From UBA8437 sp003445035 (GTDB lineage Bacteria > Planctomycetota > Planctomycetia > Planctomycetales > Planctomycetaceae): DNA of 13,132 bases. Under the pieces are notes generated by a model. The model worked only from the letters and a program-made list of their open reading frames with translations, was not told the origin of the DNA and ran no database searches. Made by a program: the position numbers and the translations under genes. Where the stretch lies: contig CALCHI010000194.1 in NCBI GenBank assembly GCA_937901285.1, forward strand, positions 1 to 13,132, written 5' to 3'. Shown here one piece after another: positions 10,601 through 13,132 of this stretch (its first letter is position 1; each line of letters starts with the position of its first letter).

Positions 10601-11367
10601 AGGCGGAAGTCGAGGAGGTCCCGCTCGGGGAGGTGGGCCAGGGCCGGCGGTTCCCCGTCGAGCCGCACATCGGGTTCAGCCACGACGCCGAGGTGGACCG
10701 TCGCGGAACGGTCTACTGGGGCAACTTCGCTCTGCCGCTGCAGAAGATCGACCAACGGGGTGTGCCGCACTACACCTGGAAGACCGCCAGCGTGGTCGGA
10801 CCCGATTTCAAGCCGCTGGCCAACAAGATGCTCGAGGGAGTGGCGGCCGACGAGCAGGGGCGGCGTTACTTCGACATGTTCTACAAGGACGATTCCCTGC
10901 GTCAGCCGGGAATCGGGCACTGGCCGCGGCGGGTGATCCGCTGTGACGTGAGCTGTTACGACAAGACCGGTCGGAAGATCTGGTCGGTCGGCCACAAGGC
11001 GAAGGGGCTGCCCGAGCCGGGGGGCATTCACCAGCCAAGCTGTATCCGTTACGAGGGCGACTGGGTGTTCGTGGGTGACGAGGCGGGGATGGTCCACATC
11101 TGGAGCCGGGACGGGCTCTACGTGGCCTCGCTGCTCGACAACATCTACGTCGGCAACCGGCGCGGCCAGGCCCGCCAGAGGGGCTACCTGTTGCCGATGG
11201 AAGTGACGATCGGCGAGTTCTGGTCACTGGACGTGATCAGGCAGCGGGGGAGCGGACGATACTTCCTGGCCGGGCAGAGCCACGAATTCGGCGAACACGT
11301 GCGGGTGTACGAGATTCGCGGTCTCGGCGATGTGAAGCGAGTCCGGGCAGATGTCACGGTGAAGTGA
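7687..11367 (+). CDS. giant secreted CBM/LamG-like, FlgD-like, NHL-type beta-propeller protein
   Basis: A 1226-residue exported protein, not assigned to a named family. The start at 7687 has GAGAGG at 7671-7676, 10 nt upstream. The Sec leader core is V-A-C-V-V-A-C-V-V-A-G-Q-A (13-25). Residues about 95-245 look like a CBM4/9-type jelly roll, opening N-L-L-A-H-S-S-F-E and closing V-D-A-I-Q-L-E. About 256-430 is a LamG/concanavalin-like domain entered through S-Y-I-P-T and R-A-S-E, a junction common in bacterial and phage surface proteins. About 462-522 is a FlgD-like Ig fold (YDATGRLVRTLW, then P-P-G-R-Y-Q-L-R). About 540-840 carries NHL/SMP-30-like blades (P-R-G-V-S-V-D-R-R-G-D-V-Y; P-A-G-L-A-V-D-G-S-G-R-L; P-T-G-V-A-A-A-T-D-G-S-V-Y-V-S-E). 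More blades run to about 1215. An EF-hand/dockerin-like loop (D963, N965, D967, G968, E974) sits between blades. No catalytic signature was recognised. A role in binding extracellular glycans or surface scaffolding is inferred. Confidence 0.9.
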   Translation: MHNLFGRFSGGLVACVVACVVAGQAAEPAKPLVDLRFESARLLPPGSAFQRPSLATMIGPDGRIHGVGANTPRFQRKTDAGGMSLVGYLSESGATNLLAHSSFEAPAQALASRWASLGKLKVTPRAGGIHGKACLELSGEGQWLHAPIKLPSYAAPDFRGHFLTLYVRLPDGKPPGDGTVRVFAVRKRGAKNEIPSRVRFQDPVRVGPWWRIGGHVTPQFENQEWSCGVQVNGTVLVDAIQLERRPLNGCEAPSSYIPTATGPAGRASELLTLVPETLKWPKKEGTLVVWLRTGSPVHNGSTIALRQDYKLGDQSQSLSIMHNGGGLDVVGPIGGNRTPRLVRPDHWTQAVLTWKDGRGWTFIDGVQNDRGGPEGYQVRADFGSPVNRLAIGAQLANYAHLAGYVARVQLFGTAWDHDTAWDRYETDVAAAGGDVMALVKPVRPKPPTPRPMIPRKFWVKTVVDLPTAAPTSAVVYDATGRLVRTLWEAKPLKAGKAEITWDTGNDAGKRVPPGRYQLRMLQAPGVNARYVATPGNGRVPQRPAPDEVAGVHGLTPRGVSVDRRGDVYLLGRGHGVGAQKYSAAGHLLWTHAPLDSSDAPTACAIDGETLFVAGQHLYRIDARTGQTIRRPDGGWRAFLGENSGTVAPDRPRAELAGVREAMIDGTVLGGTMTRGVAVRGDEVFVSCWAQDQVRVLHRVSLEQLSTLPLPRPAGLAVDGSGRLLAISGRDLVVREGTSWRVLIPRVARRPFALAVAADGHLLVSDMGEPCRVLEYTPAGRLVRSYGQPGELPGKIRTDRLYAPTGVAAATDGSVYVSEFLLNRLLKLDRSHAVAWALYGGAYIENASLLSDDPTVVHAMDGYGIGALYEYKLDLDTGRWSPRKWWWLGHSHPTREVRGFMIHGQHTHTIGGHRYLFSCHKTIRIYRIDGDRLVPVARVGSRLRFYDKNGKLVSSKTAFPVWVDRNGDGLASEAEVEEVPLGEVGQGRRFPVEPHIGFSHDAEVDRRGTVYWGNFALPLQKIDQRGVPHYTWKTASVVGPDFKPLANKMLEGVAADEQGRRYFDMFYKDDSLRQPGIGHWPRRVIRCDVSCYDKTGRKIWSVGHKAKGLPEPGGIHQPSCIRYEGDWVFVGDEAGMVHIWSRDGLYVASLLDNIYVGNRRGQARQRGYLLPMEVTIGEFWSLDVIRQRGSGRYFLAGQSHEFGEHVRVYEIRGLGDVKRVRADVTVK
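7721..7752 (+). repeat. 12-bp tandem repeat (about 2.7 copies) within a signal-peptide coding region
   Basis: TGGTGGCGTGCG occurs exactly at 7721-7732 and 7733-7744, with the first 8 bases again at 7745-7752. In frame it encodes the repeated V-A-C-V core of the leader of the giant propeller protein. Each unit adds four residues without shifting the frame, so copy-number change would lengthen or shorten the hydrophobic core. Confidence 0.88.
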
Positions 11368-11383
11368 CTTCCGCGGTCGCGGC

Positions 11384-12820
11384 CTAGCTGTACAACACCG
11401 ACATCGGCTGTCCGCGGTAGATCTCGTGTGGACGACCGTCGAAGTCGACCCAGTGCGAGTTGCGGGGGATGCCCAGGGCCTCGTAGATTGTCGCCGAGAA
11501 GTTCTCGGGCATGTATCTCTGGCTGGTCGCGTAGGCTCCCAGGTCGTCGGAGGACCCGATCACCTGGCCACCCTGCACTCCGCCTCCGGCGAACAACGCC
11601 GTGAAGACCGGGCCCCAGTGGTCCCGGCCCGAGTTCTTGTTGATGTTCGGCGTGCGACCGAACTCTCCACTGATGATGAACAGCGTGTCGTCGATCAGCC
11701 CGCTGTCGTTGAGGTCGTCCAGGAGGGCGCTCATCGACAGATCCAGTGGCGGCAGGAGGTTCCGCTTGAGATTCACGAAGTTGCGGGCGTGGGTGTCCCA
11801 GGACGAGTTTTTGCCGAGGTTGATCTGTACGAAATCGACACCGGCATCAAGCAGCCGGTAACCCATCAGTGCCGAGAGTCCGAACTTGTTCTTTCCGTAC
11901 CGCGCCAGTGTCTTGGGGTCGGCGTTCTCGACATCGAACGCCTTGCTGGTCTTGGGGTCGGCCAGCACGGTGAGTGCCTGGAGCCGGTTCTGATCGAGCT
12001 TACGGGTCGAACTGCGTTCCTTGAGGAACTCGCGTTGCTGTTCCACGGTGCCCAGCAGGCCGATGCGGTCCTTCAGTCGCCTTCGGCCACCCTTGGGAAG
12101 CGTGAGCACCGGGGTGTTGAAGATGTTCGAGGCCGCGTGGTCGAACTCGTCCTTGTTGAACCGGAAACAGTCGGGGCAGGCACCGTTGCCCAGTGGGCAT
12201 TGTGCGGCGACGTTGACGTGCCAGGCCTCGTAGGACCCTCCGAGTCGTCCGGCGTACTGGCCGGGTCGAACCCTGGCCGCCTCGTTCACGCTTGGCTCGG
12301 GCAGCACCGCCGCCGGCGGCAGGTTGCGATCTTCGTTGCGTTTGGCGTAGGTCACAACCGAGAGCATCGACGGCCATTCGTTGGCGCTGGGGACCTTGGC
12401 GGTGCTGAAGCCAACAGGGAAGTCGAGCCGGCCGGTCAGCATCATGTGGCAGGCCTGTTCGTGGCCGTTGCTGCCGGTGCCCATCGAGCGAACCACCGCG
12501 TAGTGTTTCATCCGTTGCGTGAACAACGGGAGGTGCTCGGAAATCTGTAGCCCGGCAACATCGGTCGACACCGGGTCGAAGCTGCCACGGACCTTGGCCG
12601 GAGCGTGCGGCTTCATGTCGAAGGTGTCGTGGTGCGAGATTCCCCCGGTCAGGAAGACGAAAATCACCCGCTTGGCCCTGGTCAGGCCGGCGGCCTGGGC
12701 CGTCGGCATCGCCAGTTGTGATGCGCCCAGGCCCACCATTCCGGCCGAGCCGACCTGAAGCAGGCTGCGTCGTGAGAGACGGTGGCTTGAGCATCCGCAC
12801 GCGTGGTCGTGTGACGACAT
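11384..12820 (-). CDS. DUF1501 domain protein, Tat-exported, complete
   Basis: A 478-residue protein of the planctomycete DUF1501 family (PF07394), in the alkaline-phosphatase-like superfamily; its reaction is not established. The start at 12820 is preceded by AGGGA with 8-nt spacing and places the twin-arginine motif S-R-R-S-L-L-Q at 16-22 close to the N-terminus. The longest frame (GTG 12952) adds 44 residues without Tat character and starts upstream of the likely promoter. The hydrophobic leader runs to about residue 43 (T-A-Q-A). Family motifs are F-L-T-G-G-I-S-H-H-D-T-F-D-M-K (56-70), W-D-T-H-A-R-N-F (341-348), and S-G-E-F-G-R-T-P-N-I-N with G-R-D-H-W (384-402). Cysteines C8, C10, C208, C215 and C218 (the last three in C-P-L-G-N-G-A-C-P-D-C) could bind metal or form a disulfide. 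It converges on the giant propeller gene with 16 bp between stops. Confidence 0.95.
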   Translation of the reverse strand: MSSHDHACGCSSHRLSRRSLLQVGSAGMVGLGASQLAMPTAQAAGLTRAKRVIFVFLTGGISHHDTFDMKPHAPAKVRGSFDPVSTDVAGLQISEHLPLFTQRMKHYAVVRSMGTGSNGHEQACHMMLTGRLDFPVGFSTAKVPSANEWPSMLSVVTYAKRNEDRNLPPAAVLPEPSVNEAARVRPGQYAGRLGGSYEAWHVNVAAQCPLGNGACPDCFRFNKDEFDHAASNIFNTPVLTLPKGGRRRLKDRIGLLGTVEQQREFLKERSSTRKLDQNRLQALTVLADPKTSKAFDVENADPKTLARYGKNKFGLSALMGYRLLDAGVDFVQINLGKNSSWDTHARNFVNLKRNLLPPLDLSMSALLDDLNDSGLIDDTLFIISGEFGRTPNINKNSGRDHWGPVFTALFAGGGVQGGQVIGSSDDLGAYATSQRYMPENFSATIYEALGIPRNSHWVDFDGRPHEIYRGQPMSVLYS

Positions 12821-12905
12821 AACCGTGATCCCTGTGGGGTCGATTTCCATCGAGGCTGAAGGATCGGCCGACGCCGGGGCCACCACGATCCAACCACCAA
12901 CACTT

Positions 12906-12934
12906 ATTCTATCGTCTTTTCGAGCGGGTGTCGT
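12906..12934 (-). promoter_or_regulatory. candidate sigma-70-type promoter for the complete DUF1501 gene
   Basis: On the minus strand, ACGACA (12929-12934, 4 of 6 to TTGACA) and TAGAAT (12906-12911, 5 of 6 to TATAAT) are spaced exactly 17 bp apart. Transcription would start near 12899, giving a leader of about 80 nt before the ATG at 12820. The position excludes the GTG at 12952 as the start for this transcript and suggests expression independent of the upstream transporter. Confidence 0.45.
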
Positions 12935-12953
12935 TGCGGATTGGTTGTCCACT

Positions 12954-13132
12954 TCAGACCGGCTCGGCCACCTCGTTGCTGAGCAGGATTCCCAGCCAGC
13001 GGGTGTCGTCGGAGGCCGTCAGGACGATCTTGACGATCATCGTCAGCGGGACCGACAGCAGCATGCCGACCGGGCCCAGTACGAATCCCCAGACGACCAG
13101 CGAGAGAAAGACGACCAGGGTCGAGAGCCCCA
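12954..13132 (-). CDS. AI-2E family transporter, C-terminal end (runs off right edge)
   Basis: The last 59 codons and the stop (12954-12956) of a gene whose start lies beyond the right edge. The translated end contains a hydrophobic helix followed by L-G-P-V-G-M-L-L-S-V-P-L-T-M-I-V-K-I and then D-D-T-R-W-L-G-I-L-L-S, the characteristic C-terminus of PF01594 (AI-2E/TqsA/PerM-type multi-pass membrane proteins). The family is named for AI-2 export but includes sodium/proton antiporters and many members of unknown substrate, so no substrate is claimed. The complete DUF1501 gene follows on the same strand after 133 bp containing a promoter candidate, so the two are probably separate transcription units. 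Confidence 0.85.
   Translation of the reverse strand, partial: GLSTLVVFLSLVVWGFVLGPVGMLLSVPLTMIVKIVLTASDDTRWLGILLSNEVAEPV

Noticed and set aside
8836..11097. A 753-codon open frame on the minus strand opposite the giant propeller gene
   Set aside because: It has the Arg/His/Pro/Val-rich composition of antisense reading of GC-rich codons, no recognisable domain, and the plus-strand gene has clear domains throughout.
11371..11382. Short inverted repeat CCGCG-GT-CGCGG between two convergent stops as a terminator
   Set aside because: The stem is only 4-5 bp with a 2-4 base loop and there is no T-run on either strand; too weak to call.
11426..12550. A 374-codon plus-strand frame opposite the complete DUF1501 gene
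   Set aside because: Antisense shadow with V/G/R-rich composition; the opposite strand has all DUF1501 motifs.

Overview
The window is high-GC DNA (estimated by eye) and almost fully coding. It has the gene content of a planctomycete (phylum Planctomycetota). Support comes from two DUF1501 proteins with twin-arginine leaders, a formylglycine-type sulfatase beside a PQQ-like beta-propeller protein starting W-N-Q-F-R-G, an EF-hand/esterase fusion, and a giant secreted LamG/FlgD/NHL-type protein. No rRNA, tRNA, mobile element, CRISPR array or phage gene was seen, so this looks like chromosomal backbone or catabolic DNA rather than an acquired island. No call finer than phylum is justified.

Layout. 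Left block, minus strand (3231 down to 1): a Sec-exported sulfatase, a Sec-exported PQQ-like propeller protein, and the N-terminus of a Tat-exported DUF1501 protein that runs off the left edge. A 151-bp divergent promoter region (3232-3382) separates this from a plus-strand pair (3383-6777): an exported S9 prolyl-oligopeptidase-type peptidase and an exported EF-hand alpha/beta-hydrolase, coupled by an ATGA overlap. A cytoplasmic RraA-family aldolase-like gene on the minus strand (7539-6790) converges on that pair. It diverges from a 1226-residue secreted multidomain protein (7687-11367) across a 147-bp region holding a perfect 16-bp tandem repeat. A complete Tat-dependent DUF1501 gene (12820-11384, minus) converges on the giant gene with 16 bp between stops. 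The right edge holds the C-terminus of an AI-2E-family (PF01594) membrane transporter on the minus strand.

How the genes may work together: seven of the nine genes carry Sec- or Tat-type export signals. Desulfation, ester cleavage, peptide cleavage and carbohydrate-binding/propeller functions outside the cytoplasm would fit breakdown of sulfated or esterified polymers such as algal or animal glycoconjugates, with RraA handling a small oxo-acid inside. That joint role is inference; only the individual families are well supported. No gap between genes exceeds 300 bp; the longest are 3232-3382 and 7540-7686, and both are described below. Nothing in the window is clearly an undescribed system. 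The best leads are the operator-like tandem repeat, the domain mix of the giant protein, and the atypical S9 peptidase.
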